DNA from: Nocardiopsis endophytica
GTDB taxonomy: Bacteria > Actinomycetota > Actinomycetes > Streptosporangiales > Streptosporangiaceae
DNA: 51,809 nt
NCBI RefSeq assembly: GCF_027706725.1
Contig: NZ_JAQFWQ010000045.1
Location: forward strand, 1-51,809
Direction of reading: 5' to 3'
The position numbers were made by a program, and so were the translations under genes. Of this stretch, positions 35,399 to 44,315 are shown piece by piece (the stretch's first letter is position 1; each line of letters begins with the position of its first letter). The notes beneath the pieces are model-generated. The model ran no database searches and had not been told where the DNA came from. It saw only the letters and a list, made by a program, of their open reading frames with translations.

Positions 35399-35778
35399 GG
35401 GGTGCCCGAGGGCGGGCCCAGACGCGCGGAGCGCGCCGGACGCCGTCGTCGAGACCACGCCGGTTCAGCGAAGAGCACGTCCCTTACCGGGGACGGGCCG
35501 AAACGGACGGAAGGCGCCGGGAGGGGTCTGCTCCAGCCTCGGTGGGCGAGCTCCCGCTACTCCCGGCGCGTGGTCTCGACGGTCAGTTACGCATCGGATG
35601 AGACGTTACTCCGGGCCCGGGAGGGGGGCAACAGGTTTTTCCGGCGGGGCGTCCCGCCGGAATCCCGGCACTTTCACCGGGATCATCGCGGCCGCGCCGT
35701 GCGGGATGGCAGGCTGCAGGCAGCGGCGGCCCCGAGGGCGCGGCCGCGCACGGACCCCCTCCGACAGGAGAAGAGAGC
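35352..35778. other. ABC-F leader and divergent control region
   Basis: About 430 bp between the ABC-F start and the small gene at 35779. It contains long-range inverted repeats (35447-35460 with 35568-35581; 35514-35523 with 35560-35569), a minimal open frame ATG-CGT-AAC-TGA on the minus strand (35594-35583), and a palindrome at 35639-35662. No protein gene of normal size is supported. Confidence 0.5.
35447..35581 (-). promoter_or_regulatory. Structured leader RNA upstream of the ABC-F gene
   Basis: CGTCGAGACCACGC (35447-35460) and GCGTGGTCTCGACG (35568-35581) are perfect 14-base complements. Inside, GCGCCGGGAG (35514-35523) pairs with CTCCCGGCGC (35560-35569), sharing two bases with the outer arm, so the two stems compete slightly. 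Antibiotic-responsive attenuators are known ahead of ABC-F and related resistance genes; this function is an inference. Confidence 0.5.
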
Positions 35779-36060
35779 ATGGCCTGGCCCCCCACGGACC
35801 CGCTCGGCAGGATCCTCATGGACCTGGCCGGAGCCAAGGTCGTCGAGTACCACGGCACCGAGCGCACCGACCGCGGCCGGGTGCACCGGATCACCACCGC
35901 GCACGGATACGAGATCGCGCTCGCCGACGACGAGGTGCTGCCCTTCGCGGTCGGCGCGGGCGCCGCCGACTTCAACCGCACGCACGCCTACACGCTGGCC
36001 GCCGAGCTGGTCGACGAGGCCGTCTACGAGCGCTGGCAGAGCGGCCCCGACCAGGCCTGA
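35779..36060 (+). CDS. Small hypothetical protein
   Basis: A 93-residue soluble protein with no recognised domain. It starts MAWPPTDPLGRILMDLAGAK and continues with VVEYHGTERTDRGRVHRITTAHGYEI, suggesting a compact alpha/beta fold, and ends with a helix (YTLAAELVDEAVYERWQSG). GGAGAAGAGA precedes the ATG. Codon use matches neighbouring genes, so it looks real. It lies 81 bases upstream of an SDR gene, but a probable promoter region between them suggests separate transcription. Confidence 0.7.
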   Translation: MAWPPTDPLGRILMDLAGAKVVEYHGTERTDRGRVHRITTAHGYEIALADDEVLPFAVGAGAADFNRTHAYTLAAELVDEAVYERWQSGPDQA

Positions 36061-36094
36061 CGGCGCCGGGGCGGGGGAGGGGAGGACGAGAACC

Positions 36095-36105
36095 GAACCC
36101 GGTTC
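36095..36105. promoter_or_regulatory. Possible operator upstream of the SDR-crotonase pair
   Basis: GAACCCGGTTC is a palindrome around a central C, within AGAACCGAACCCGGTTCTAG. It lies 37 bases upstream of the SDR ATG. Similar GAAC/GTTC palindromes are bound by TetR-type regulators of fatty-acid or sterol degradation in actinobacteria. No such regulator is seen nearby. Confidence 0.35.
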
Positions 36106-36141
36106 TAGTCGTCGGCGGGGCGGGTCTGTAGTGTTCCGCAC

Positions 36142-36915
36142 ATGGATCTCAACGGAATTTCCGCCGTCGTCTCCGGCGGCGCGAGCGGGCTCGGGGAAGC
36201 GACCGTCCGGCAGCTCGCCGACGCCGGGGCCACCGTCGTGGTGGCCGACCTCAACGCCGAGCGCGGCGAGGCCGTCGCCAAGGAGGTCGGCGGCGTCTTC
36301 GTCGCCACGGACGTCTCCGACGAGGAGCAGGTGCAGGCCGCGGTGCAGGCGGCCGTCGACACCGGCCGCCCGCTGCGCGCCGCGGTGGCCTGCGCCGGGA
36401 TCGGCTGGGCGACCCGCACCGTCAACCGCGACGGGCAGCCGCACGACCTGGCCAGCTACAAGAAGGTCATCGACGTCAACCTGATCGGCACCTTCAACCT
36501 GCTGCGCCTGTCGGCGGCGGCGATGGGCAGGACCGAGCCGGTCAACGAGGACGGGGAGCGCGGCGCCATCGTCAACACCGCCTCCCTGGCCGGGATCGAG
36601 GGCCAGATCGGGCAGATCGCCTACTCCTCCTCCAAGGGCGGCGTCATCGGCATGACCCTCCCGGCCGCGCGCGACCTGGCGGCGATCGGCGTCACCGTGA
36701 ACACCGTGGCCCCGGGCATCCTCGACACCCCCATCTACGGGCAGGGCCCCGAGTCCGAGCAGTTCAAGGAGCGCCTGGCCGCGCCGGTGCCCTTCCCCAA
36801 GCGCCTGGGCACCGCCGATGAGTTCGGCCGTCTGGTGCGCTCGCTGCTGGAGATCAGCTACATCAACGGCGAGGTCGTGCGCATCGACGGCGGCCTGCGC
36901 ATGCCGCCGAAGTAG
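36142..36915 (+). CDS. SDR dehydrogenase, 3-hydroxyacyl-CoA dehydrogenase type-2-like
   Basis: A 257-residue short-chain dehydrogenase with SGGASGLGE near residue 12 for NAD binding, catalytic Ser in NTASLAG near 152 and Tyr-x3-Lys in YSSSK near 170. The pattern [18 protein letters not shown] and [21 protein letters not shown] resembles the HSD17B10-type branch that oxidises 3-hydroxyacyl-CoA. Its stop is 8 bases before the enoyl-CoA hydratase, so hydration and dehydrogenation steps of beta-oxidation are co-expressed. Confidence 0.85.
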   Translation: MDLNGISAVVSGGASGLGEATVRQLADAGATVVVADLNAERGEAVAKEVGGVFVATDVSDEEQVQAAVQAAVDTGRPLRAAVACAGIGWATRTVNRDGQPHDLASYKKVIDVNLIGTFNLLRLSAAAMGRTEPVNEDGERGAIVNTASLAGIEGQIGQIAYSSSKGGVIGMTLPAARDLAAIGVTVNTVAPGILDTPIYGQGPESEQFKERLAAPVPFPKRLGTADEFGRLVRSLLEISYINGEVVRIDGGLRMPPK

Positions 36916-36923
36916 GAGGGCGC

Positions 36924-37706
36924 ATGGCAGCGGAAGAGGGACGGGGCCCCGAGGTCCGGTTCGAGGCCGCCGACGGCGTCGCCGTGGTCACCATCGACCG
37001 GCCCGAGGCTAAGAACGCGGTGAACGCCGCGGTGGCCCGCGGTATCGCCGAGGCCCTGGACGAGCTGGACTCCCGCTCGGACCTGACGGTCGGCATCCTC
37101 GCCGGAGCGGGCGGCACGTTCTGCTCGGGCATGGACCTCAAGGCCTTCATGAAGGGCGAGGTGCCCGTGGTGGAGGGCCGCGGCTTCGCGGGCTTCGCCC
37201 AGCGCCCGCCGCGCAAGCCGCTCATCGCCGCGGTGGAGGGCTACGCCCTGGCCGGGGGGTTCGAGGCCGTGCTCGCCTGCGACCTGGTGGTCGCGGCCGA
37301 GGACGCGAAGTTCGGCATCCCCGAGGCCAAGCGGGGACTGGTGGCGGCGGGCGGCGGCCTGCTGCGGCTGCACCGGCGCATCCCCCGCAACATCGCCATG
37401 GAGTTCGCGCTGACCGGCGACTTCGTCGGTGCGCAGCGTATGGCCGAGCTCGGCCTGGTGAACGCGGTCACGCCCGGCGGCGGCGCGCTGGAGGGCGCCC
37501 GCGCGCTGGCGGCGCGCATCGCCGAGAACGCCCCGATGGCGGTGCGGGTGTCCAAGGAGGTCATGACGGCCTCCGACGACTGGTCCACCGAGGAGATGTG
37601 GACCCGCCAGGACGCGATCACCGGCCCGGTGTTCGTGAGCCACGACGCCATGGAGGGCGCGGCGGCCTTCGCCGAGAAGCGCAAGCCGGACTGGAAGGGC
37701 GAGTAG
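36924..37706 (+). CDS. Enoyl-CoA hydratase/isomerase (crotonase family)
   Basis: A 260-residue crotonase: DRPEAKNAVN near 30, the first oxyanion-hole segment AGGTFCSGMDLKAF near 67, YALAGGFEAVLACDLVVA near 107 with the second oxyanion glycine and a Glu at one catalytic position, and GIPEAKRGLVAAGGG with the second Glu near 132. The two acidic residues fit a hydratase better than a bare isomerase. It is second in a two-gene unit with the SDR and is closed by a strong terminator. Confidence 0.87.
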   Translation: MAAEEGRGPEVRFEAADGVAVVTIDRPEAKNAVNAAVARGIAEALDELDSRSDLTVGILAGAGGTFCSGMDLKAFMKGEVPVVEGRGFAGFAQRPPRKPLIAAVEGYALAGGFEAVLACDLVVAAEDAKFGIPEAKRGLVAAGGGLLRLHRRIPRNIAMEFALTGDFVGAQRMAELGLVNAVTPGGGALEGARALAARIAENAPMAVRVSKEVMTASDDWSTEEMWTRQDAITGPVFVSHDAMEGAAAFAEKRKPDWKGE

Positions 37707-38124
37707 CCCCGCAGGCCTCCAGGCCGCAGAGACGACGGGCCGCCCCGGGACCCCCGGGGCGGCCCGTCGGCGTTCGCGGGGCGCCGGCGGCAGCCCGGGA
37801 AACGGGCCGACGGGCGGGGATGTAAGGAATCTTCATCCTTTAGTAAACCCATCTCAGACAAAGGGCGTCCTACGGGTGAAATCTGGGGGACGAGAGGTCC
37901 GTGTTCGCCGAGTCCCGGGGACGGCGGGCGGACCCCCGATCTCCCGGCAGTGCCGAGTGCTCTGGGATGCGCAGGTCAGAGGTCCGCGGAGCGAAGAGAA
38001 AGGGAGAAGCGCATCCCTCGACGGCGCGCGCTCAAATGAGCGGTCCGCCGTTTCATCCCCCGTTTCCAGGGTGCCCGACGCTGTCTTTTCCGTGCCCGCC
38101 TGCAATCACACGGAGTAGTCATCC
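37707..38124. other. Gap between crotonase and CDP-alcohol transferase genes
   Basis: Holds the crotonase terminator (37733-37769), then an unusually A/T-rich stretch (about 37821-37880) that is the likeliest promoter area for the next gene, with small inverted repeats (AAGGA/TCCTT). No gene is supported; a GTG frame from 37876 has atypical composition. Confidence 0.5.
37733..37769 (+). terminator. Strong terminator after crotonase gene
   Basis: A 17-bp perfect stem (37733-37749 with 37753-37769; arm CGACGGGCCGCCCCGGG) has a 3-base loop, 26 bases after the stop codon. This is one of the strongest hairpins in the window. Confidence 0.75.
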
Positions 38125-39195
38125 ATGCCCTTTGACGGGTTCACTCTCGCCGATGTGCGCGAGAGGACGTATAAGAAGCGCGATTCCTGGTGGACGGTCT
38201 ACCTCGTGGACCCCGTCGCCTCGCGCCTGGTCCTGTTCACCGCGAACCGGACCTCCGTGACGCCCGACCACCTGACCATCGCCGCGCTGCTCCTGGGCTG
38301 CGCCGCGGCGTTCTCCTTCGGCCGGGCCGACGTGCTCGGGCTGGTCCTGGGTGCGGTCGTCTTCCACATCAGCTTCCTGCTGGACTGCATGGACGGCAAG
38401 ATCGCCCGCCTGAAGGGCAACGGCACCGTCTTCGGGTCCTGGCTGGACTACGTGTTCGACCGGGTGCGCGTCCTCATCTGCACGATCGGCCTGCTGGGCG
38501 GGCAGTTCGCCGCCACCGGGGACACGGTCTACATCTGGTTCGCGCTGGCCGTCGTCTTCACGGACATGTTCCGCTACCTCAACTCGCCGCAGATGGCCAA
38601 GGTCCGCAAGAAGATGCGGCGTGCGCAGAAGGCGCGGGTGCGCCGCGGGCTGACGGAGGCGGAGATCGAGGAGGAGGCCTTCATCCGGGTGCTCGGGGAG
38701 AAGCGGTTCGGCGAGCTGCGGCCCCGCTTCCTCGACGAGGCGGCCGACGACGCCGCCGACGACGCGGCCGACGCGGCCGACGAGGGGGCGGGCGGCGCGG
38801 CGCACGGGGACGGCGCCTCCCGGCTCGCGTACGTACCCGAGGAGCCCCCGTCGGGCAGCCTCGCCGAGCGCTTCCCCGCCTACGCCCGCTTCCGGGACGC
38901 GCTGCTGCGCCACCGCGTCCGCCCCCACCTGTTCAGCGGCATCGAGTTCCAGATGGGCGTGTTCATCGTCGCCCCGCTGGTGGGCGCCTTCTTCCCGGGC
39001 GCCATGCTGTGGGTCGTGGGCGCCTCCTGCGCGGGCCTGATGTTCTTCGAGCTCTTCATCGTGGGGCGGCTCTGGCAGGCCTCGCGGCGCTACGAGCGCG
39101 AGGCGGTCGTCCTGGACGAACTCGTGCTGAGCGCGGCCCCCGAAGGCGCCGGGCCGCCGGAGGCGGGCCGGGCCGGAGAGAAGGCCGCCGCGTAG
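38125..39195 (+). CDS. CDP-alcohol phosphatidyltransferase family membrane enzyme
   Basis: Transfers a CDP-linked head group or alcohol in the membrane. The 356-residue protein carries the family signature as Asp87-x2-Asp90-Gly, then Ala-Arg, Gly, Asp108 and Asp112 (LLDCMDGKIARLKG then FGSWLDYVFDR), which binds Mg and the CDP substrate. Helices surround this and there is a second hydrophobic pair near 280-320. Between them lies a charged helix and an Ala/Asp/Glu low-complexity stretch (about 208-232, EAADDAADDAADAADEG). The substrate (phospholipid head group or a soluble inositol/glycerol type) cannot be assigned. No partner genes. Confidence 0.8.
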   Translation: MPFDGFTLADVRERTYKKRDSWWTVYLVDPVASRLVLFTANRTSVTPDHLTIAALLLGCAAAFSFGRADVLGLVLGAVVFHISFLLDCMDGKIARLKGNGTVFGSWLDYVFDRVRVLICTIGLLGGQFAATGDTVYIWFALAVVFTDMFRYLNSPQMAKVRKKMRRAQKARVRRGLTEAEIEEEAFIRVLGEKRFGELRPRFLDEAADDAADDAADAADEGAGGAAHGDGASRLAYVPEEPPSGSLAERFPAYARFRDALLRHRVRPHLFSGIEFQMGVFIVAPLVGAFFPGAMLWVVGASCAGLMFFELFIVGRLWQASRRYEREAVVLDELVLSAAPEGAGPPEAGRAGEKAAA

Positions 39196-39239
39196 GAGCG
39201 GACCGGGCCGGGGCGGTGGTCGGGCCCCGGCGGAGCCGT

Positions 39240-39280
39240 CGTGGGGCGGGCACCGGCATCATGTCGGTGCCCGCCCCACG
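39240..39280 (+). terminator. Terminator after the CDP-alcohol transferase gene
   Basis: A perfect 16-bp stem (39240-39255 with 39265-39280; arm CGTGGGGCGGGCACCG), whose loop GCATCATGT can pair further, begins 44 bases after the stop. Confidence 0.7.
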
Positions 39281-39483
39281 TGCTCTGCGCGGCCTGAGCG
39301 GCGCGAAGCGTGACGGTGCGCCCGTTCTCTAAAGGAAACAGTGGTTGGCGTCGCCATCGCGTGAGGGATCGATGGCAAAACTCGATTTTTACAACGGAAT
39401 CCCTTGTCTCAAGCCTGTGTGCTCTGTCAAGGTACCGGGGACAGCAAATGTGCCTTGCATCACCTTCGTCAGGAGTGCCACGC

Positions 39484-40935
39484 ATGACCGAGCAGGCCAG
39501 GCCGCGTCAGCTGCGGAACTTCGTCAACGGCGCCCATGCCGACGCCGCCGACGGGCGCACGAGCGACATCGTCGACCCGGCGACCGGACGGGTCATCGCG
39601 CAGGCGCCGGTCTCCTCGGCGGCCGACGTGGACGCGGCCTTCCGGGCCGCCCTCGCCGCCTTCGAGGGCTCCTGGCGCGACAGCACCCCCGCCGACCGCC
39701 AGCTCGCCCTCAACCGGTTCGCCGACGCCGTGGAGGAGCGCGCCGACGACCTGGTCGCCGCCGAGGTCGCCAACTGCGGCAAGCCGGTGCAGGCCACCCG
39801 CGACGAGGAGCTGTGGCAGGTCACCGACGCGCTGCGGTTCTTCGCCGGGGCCGCCCGCACCCTGGAGGGCAGGGCCGCCGCCGAGTACCTGGCCGACCAC
39901 ACCTCCTGGGTGCGCCGCGAGCCCATCGGCCCGGTCGGGCAGATCACCCCCTGGAACTACCCGATGGCGATGGCCGCCTGGAAGATCGGCCCGGCCCTCG
40001 CGGCGGGGAACACGGTCGTGCTCAAGCCCTCCGACACCACGCCGATGACGACCCTGCTGCTCGCCGAGATCGCCGCGGAGTTCCTGCCCGCCGGGGTGTT
40101 CAACGTCGTCTGCGGCGACCGCGGCACCGGCCGCGCCCTGGTCGAGCACCCGGTCCCCCGGCTCGTCTCGCTCACCGGGTCCACCCGGGCCGGGTTCGAG
40201 GTCGCCCAGAGCGCCTCCGCCGACCTCAAGCGGCTCCACCTGGAGCTGGGCGGCAAGGCCCCGGTCGTCGTGTTCGACGACGCCGACGTGGCCAAGGCCG
40301 CCCAGGGCATCGCCGAGGCCGGGTTCTTCAACGCCGGACAGGACTGCACCGCCGCCACCCGCGTCCTGGCCACCCCCGGCGTCCACGACGACCTCGCCGC
40401 CGCCCTCGCCGAGCAGGCGCGCAAGACCCGCACCGGCGGCCCGGACGACACCGGCGCCGACTTCGGCCCGCTCAACAACCCCGACCAGCTCGCCCGCGTC
40501 TCCGGCTTCCTCGACCGGGTGCCCGCGCACGCCGAGGTGCTCGCGGGCGGGAGGCCCACGGGCGGGGACGGGTACTTCTTCGAGCCCACCGTGGTCGCCG
40601 GGCTCCGCCAGGGCGACGAGATGGTCACCGACGAGGTGTTCGGCCCGGTCATCACCGTGCAGCAGGTGCCCGACGAGGACACCGCCGTCGAATGGGCCAA
40701 CTCGGTCCGCTACGGCCTGGCCTCCAGCGTGTGGACCCGCGACCACGCCCGCGCGCTGCGCGTCTCCCGGCGCCTGGACTTCGGGTGCGTGTGGATCAAC
40801 ACCCACATCCCCCTCATCGCCGAGATGCCGCACGGCGGGTTCAAGCACTCCGGCTACGGCAAGGACCTCTCCCTCTACAGCCTGGAGGAGTACACCCGCG
40901 TCAAGCACGTCATGAGCCACATCGGCCGGGACTAG
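39484..40935 (+). CDS. Gamma-aminobutyraldehyde dehydrogenase-like ALDH
   Basis: Oxidises an amino-aldehyde, probably 4-aminobutyraldehyde from putrescine to GABA, with NAD+. The 483-residue ALDH has ITPWNYPMAMAAWKIGPALAAG near 158, GSTRAGFEVAQ near 234, general-base Glu in LELGGKAP near 256 and nucleophile Cys288 in NAGQDCTAATR. The start ATG at 39484 follows CAGGAG. The A/T-richer 170 bp upstream probably carries the promoter. It is the first gene of an operon with the PotADBC importer (potA begins 11 bases after its stop), which supports a polyamine substrate. Betaine aldehyde is the alternative. Confidence 0.87.
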   Translation: MTEQARPRQLRNFVNGAHADAADGRTSDIVDPATGRVIAQAPVSSAADVDAAFRAALAAFEGSWRDSTPADRQLALNRFADAVEERADDLVAAEVANCGKPVQATRDEELWQVTDALRFFAGAARTLEGRAAAEYLADHTSWVRREPIGPVGQITPWNYPMAMAAWKIGPALAAGNTVVLKPSDTTPMTTLLLAEIAAEFLPAGVFNVVCGDRGTGRALVEHPVPRLVSLTGSTRAGFEVAQSASADLKRLHLELGGKAPVVVFDDADVAKAAQGIAEAGFFNAGQDCTAATRVLATPGVHDDLAAALAEQARKTRTGGPDDTGADFGPLNNPDQLARVSGFLDRVPAHAEVLAGGRPTGGDGYFFEPTVVAGLRQGDEMVTDEVFGPVITVQQVPDEDTAVEWANSVRYGLASSVWTRDHARALRVSRRLDFGCVWINTHIPLIAEMPHGGFKHSGYGKDLSLYSLEEYTRVKHVMSHIGRD

Positions 40936-40946
40936 GGGAGGGCACG

Positions 40947-42128
40947 ATGGAGAGCATGACCGAGCCCACCACCGCCGCCGGCGCCGCCGAGGCGCCGTCG
41001 CCTCCCCCCGACGTGCCCGCCATCGCGCTGGAGGGCGTCGCCAAGACCTACCGCTCCGGCCGCGAGGAGGTGCACGCCGTCTCCCGGATCGACCTGGAGA
41101 TCGCCCAGGGCGAGTTCTTCTCCCTGCTCGGCCCCTCCGGGTGCGGCAAGACCACCACCATGCGGATGATCGCAGGGTTCGAGGACCCCACCGAGGGGAC
41201 CGTCCGGCTCAAGGGCGCCGACGTCACCCGGACGGCGCCGGACCGCCGCGACGTCAACATGGTGTTCCAGAGCTACGCGCTCTTCCCGCACATGACCGTC
41301 TTCGACAACATCGCCTTCGGCCTGAGGCGCAAGGGCACGCCCTCCGACGAGATCCGCCGCCGGGTCGGCGAGATGCTGGAGCTGGTGGAGCTGTCCGGGC
41401 GGGAGAGGACCAAGCCCGGCCGCATGTCCGGGGGGCAGCAGCAGCGGGTCGCCCTGGCGCGGGCACTGGTCAACCGCCCCAGCGCGCTGCTGCTGGACGA
41501 GCCGCTGGGGGCCCTGGACCTCAAGCTCCGCCAGGCCATGCAGATGGAGCTCAAGCGCATCCAGCGGGACGTGGGCATCACCTTCGTCTACGTCACCCAC
41601 GACCAGGGCGAGGCGCTGACCATGTCGGACCGCATCGCCGTGATGAACAAGGGGTCCGTCGAACAGCTCGGCGACCCCCGGCAGATCTACGAGCGGCCCG
41701 CCTCGCGGTTCGTGGCCGGGTTCATCGGCACCTCCAACCTGCTGTCGGGGGGCGTCACCGACGCCTCGGGCGGCCTGGTCACCTTCCCGGTCGGCGAGAG
41801 CGGTGCGGTCTGCGCCACCGCCGCGGCCGCGGTCGGCGACACGGTGGAGGTCACCGTCCGCCCGGAGAAGATCGCGCTGCACACCGCGCGCCCGGACGGC
41901 GCGGGCGCGCGCTCCCGGGTGCCGGGCACGGTCCGGGAGGTGGTGTACCTGGGGGCGTCCACGCACTACACCGTCGCCCTGGAGGGCGGCGGGGCCGACG
42001 GTGCGGGCGCGGGGCCCGAGCTCACCGTCTTCACCCAGAACGCCGCCGGGACCGGCGACGGTCCGGGCCGCGGCGACCGGGTCTGGCTGGAATGGAGCCC
42101 CGAGCACTCCTACGTGCTGCCCGCCTGA
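40947..42128 (+). CDS. potA: Polyamine ABC importer ATPase PotA
   Basis: A 393-residue importer ATPase: Walker A GPSGCGKTT near 61-69, Q-loop FQSYALFPHMTV, signature MSGGQQQRVALARALV, Walker B LLLDEPLGALD, switch VTHDQGEA, and a C-terminal TOBE-like regulatory domain (about 270-390). The pattern is that of spermidine/putrescine transporters. The ATG at 40947 follows GGGGAGGG. It lies directly after the dehydrogenase gene and before the binding protein. Confidence 0.9.
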   Translation: MESMTEPTTAAGAAEAPSPPPDVPAIALEGVAKTYRSGREEVHAVSRIDLEIAQGEFFSLLGPSGCGKTTTMRMIAGFEDPTEGTVRLKGADVTRTAPDRRDVNMVFQSYALFPHMTVFDNIAFGLRRKGTPSDEIRRRVGEMLELVELSGRERTKPGRMSGGQQQRVALARALVNRPSALLLDEPLGALDLKLRQAMQMELKRIQRDVGITFVYVTHDQGEALTMSDRIAVMNKGSVEQLGDPRQIYERPASRFVAGFIGTSNLLSGGVTDASGGLVTFPVGESGAVCATAAAAVGDTVEVTVRPEKIALHTARPDGAGARSRVPGTVREVVYLGASTHYTVALEGGGADGAGAGPELTVFTQNAAGTGDGPGRGDRVWLEWSPEHSYVLPA

Positions 42129-42199
42129 GGCCCCTGGGCCTCCGAGGCCCCGCGCACCACCGGGATCCACCATCCCCCGACACGGAAGAGAGTCCTCCC

Positions 42200-43426
42200 G
42201 TGAGCAGAATCGACCGCGCCCTCCTGCGAGGGATGACCCGTGCCCGCATGAGCCGCCGCGGCCTGCTGGGGGCGGCCGGGCTGGCCGCCGCCGGCGCGGC
42301 GCTGACCGGCTGCGGCGTCAGCGGGCAGGGGGCGGGCAAGGCCCCCGAGTCCGAGGACTTCTGGGCGGGCAAGGAGAGCAACGGCGAGCTGGACTTCGCC
42401 AACTGGCCGCTGTACATGGACGCCGACCGCACCCAGCTCAAGGAGTTCACCGAGGCCACCGGCATCAAGGTGAACTACGACGAGGCGGTGCAGGAGAACC
42501 ACTCGTTCTTCGGCAAGATCCAGCCCAAGCTCGCCGACGGCGAGTCCATCGGCTACGACCTCATCGTGCTGTCCACCGGCATCGAGCTGGTCAAGCTGGT
42601 CGAGCTGGGCTACCTGGCGCCGCTGGACCACACGAAGATGCCCAACTTCGCCGACTACGCCGGGCAGAAGTACAAGGACCCCAGCTACGACCCGGGCAAC
42701 CGGTTCACCGTGCCCTACACCTCCGGCATCACCGGCATCGCCTACAACCCCGAGTACGTGGACCGGGAGATCACCAGCATCGCCGACCTGTGGCGGCCCG
42801 AGTTCGAGGGCAAGGTCGGCATGATGGCCGACCCGCAGGAGATCGCCAACTTCGGCCTGCTGCTCAACGGGGTGGCCCCGGCCGACTCCACCGTGGACGA
42901 CTGGGAGAAGGCCGCCGACAAGCTCAAGGAGCAGCGCGACAAGGGCATCGTGCGCCGCTACTACGAGCAGGACTACATCCAGCCGCTGACCAACGGCGAC
43001 GTGTGGCTGTCCATGGCCTGGTCGGGCGACGTGTTCCAGCAGAACGCCGAGGAGGGCGCCGGGCTGGAGTTCGTCGTCCCCGAGGAGGGCGCCACGCTCT
43101 GGAGCGACCTGATGATGATCCCGAACACGGCCGCCAACCCGGTCGACGCCCTGATGCTGATGGACTTCCTCTACGAGCCGGACGTGGCCGCGGGGCTGGC
43201 CGAGTACATCAACTACATCCCGCCGGTGCCCGAGGTGCAGACCATCCTGGAGGAGAAGGCCGCGGAGGCCTCCGGCGAGGACAAGGAGTTCCTGGAGGAC
43301 CTGGTGGGCAGCCCGCTGGTGTTCCCCACCGAGGAGGACTACGCCAAGCTGCACAACTACGTCCCGCTGTCGGTGGACCAGGAGGAGTCGTTCTCCCCCC
43401 TGTTCCTGTCGGTGACCCAGTCCTAG
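42200..43426 (+). CDS. potD: Polyamine-binding lipoprotein PotD, Tat-exported
   Basis: A 408-residue extracytoplasmic binding protein. The signal has a twin-arginine motif (SRRGLLG) followed by a hydrophobic run and lipobox LTGC with Cys about 36, so it is probably exported folded and lipid-anchored. The binding domain begins with LDFANWPLYMDAD, matching the typical NWxxY of PotD/PotF, and has LSMAWSGDVFQ and NYIPPVPEV. The GTG at 42200 is supported by GGAAGAGAG. It delivers putrescine or spermidine to PotB/PotC. Confidence 0.92.
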   Translation: MSRIDRALLRGMTRARMSRRGLLGAAGLAAAGAALTGCGVSGQGAGKAPESEDFWAGKESNGELDFANWPLYMDADRTQLKEFTEATGIKVNYDEAVQENHSFFGKIQPKLADGESIGYDLIVLSTGIELVKLVELGYLAPLDHTKMPNFADYAGQKYKDPSYDPGNRFTVPYTSGITGIAYNPEYVDREITSIADLWRPEFEGKVGMMADPQEIANFGLLLNGVAPADSTVDDWEKAADKLKEQRDKGIVRRYYEQDYIQPLTNGDVWLSMAWSGDVFQQNAEEGAGLEFVVPEEGATLWSDLMMIPNTAANPVDALMLMDFLYEPDVAAGLAEYINYIPPVPEVQTILEEKAAEASGEDKEFLEDLVGSPLVFPTEEDYAKLHNYVPLSVDQEESFSPLFLSVTQS

Positions 43427-43436
43427 GGCGGCGCGC

Positions 43437-44315
43437 ATGACCGACGAACGCAGACCGCGGCTCGCCGCGCGGGCCGCCCCCTACCTCCTGGTCGCCCCGG
43501 CCTGGCTGTGGCTGGCGCTGTTCTTCGTGGTGCCGATCGCCACGATCCTGTCGATGTCCCTGATGAGCGGGAACCTCTACGAGGGCTACTCGCTCACCTG
43601 GGAGTTCGGCAACTACGCCGCGGCGGTCGGCACCTACTGGGAGCAGATCGGCCGCTCGCTGGTGTACGGCGCCTGCGCGACCGTGCTGTGCATCCTCATC
43701 GGCTACCCGTGCGCCTACTGGATCGCCTTCCGGGGCGGGGCGTACAAGAACGCCTACCTGCTGCTGCTCCTGCTGCCCATGTTCGTGTCGTTCGTGCTGC
43801 GGACGATCTCCTGGAAGGCGTTCCTCGCCGACGAGGGCGTCATCCTGGGCACGCTCAAGGGCATCGGGCTGCTGCCGGAGGACGCCTACGTCCTCAACAG
43901 CGCACCGGCGGTCGTGTTCGGGCTGGCCTACAACTTCCTGCCGTTCATGGTGCTGCCCGTCTACGCGGTGCTGGAGCGGATGGACCACCGCGTGGTCGAG
44001 GCCGCCCGCGACCTGTACGCCGGGCCGGTGCGCGCGTTCACCCGGGTGGTGCTGCCGATGTCGCTGCCGGGCGTGTTCGCCGGGGTGATCATGACCTTCA
44101 TCCCGACCTCGGCCGACTACGTCAACGCCACCGTGCTCGGCGGCGCGGACAACACCATGGTCGGCAAGGTCATCGAGAGCCAGTACCTGGTGAACAACGC
44201 CTACCCGATGGCCGCCTCCATCACCTTCGTGCTGATGGCGGTCCTGCTGGTGGGCATCTTCAGCTACGCCCGGGCACTGGGGACCGAGCGAGTGATGGAG
44301 GCGAGCACCCGATGA
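43437..44315 (+). CDS. potB: Polyamine ABC importer permease PotB
   Basis: A 292-residue inner-membrane permease with six predicted helices and the EAA loop VEAARDLYAGPVRAFTRVVLPMS near residue 183-205 that contacts PotA. It has the usual PotB N-terminal segment (LLVAPAWLWLALFFVVPI). It begins 10 bases after potD and ends with an ATGA overlap with potC, so the two permeases are translationally coupled. Confidence 0.92.
   Translation: MTDERRPRLAARAAPYLLVAPAWLWLALFFVVPIATILSMSLMSGNLYEGYSLTWEFGNYAAAVGTYWEQIGRSLVYGACATVLCILIGYPCAYWIAFRGGAYKNAYLLLLLLPMFVSFVLRTISWKAFLADEGVILGTLKGIGLLPEDAYVLNSAPAVVFGLAYNFLPFMVLPVYAVLERMDHRVVEAARDLYAGPVRAFTRVVLPMSLPGVFAGVIMTFIPTSADYVNATVLGGADNTMVGKVIESQYLVNNAYPMAASITFVLMAVLLVGIFSYARALGTERVMEASTR

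Noticed and set aside
35639-35662. Palindrome TTCCGGCGGG/CCCGCCGGAA as terminator of the ABC-F unit
   Set aside because: It lies upstream of the gene, and the T-run is on the wrong side for termination toward the plus strand; left only as part of the control region.
37876-38118. Possible 80-codon gene upstream of the CDP-alcohol transferase
   Set aside because: No ribosome binding site, composition unlike coding sequence, and it ends right at the downstream gene's ribosome binding region.
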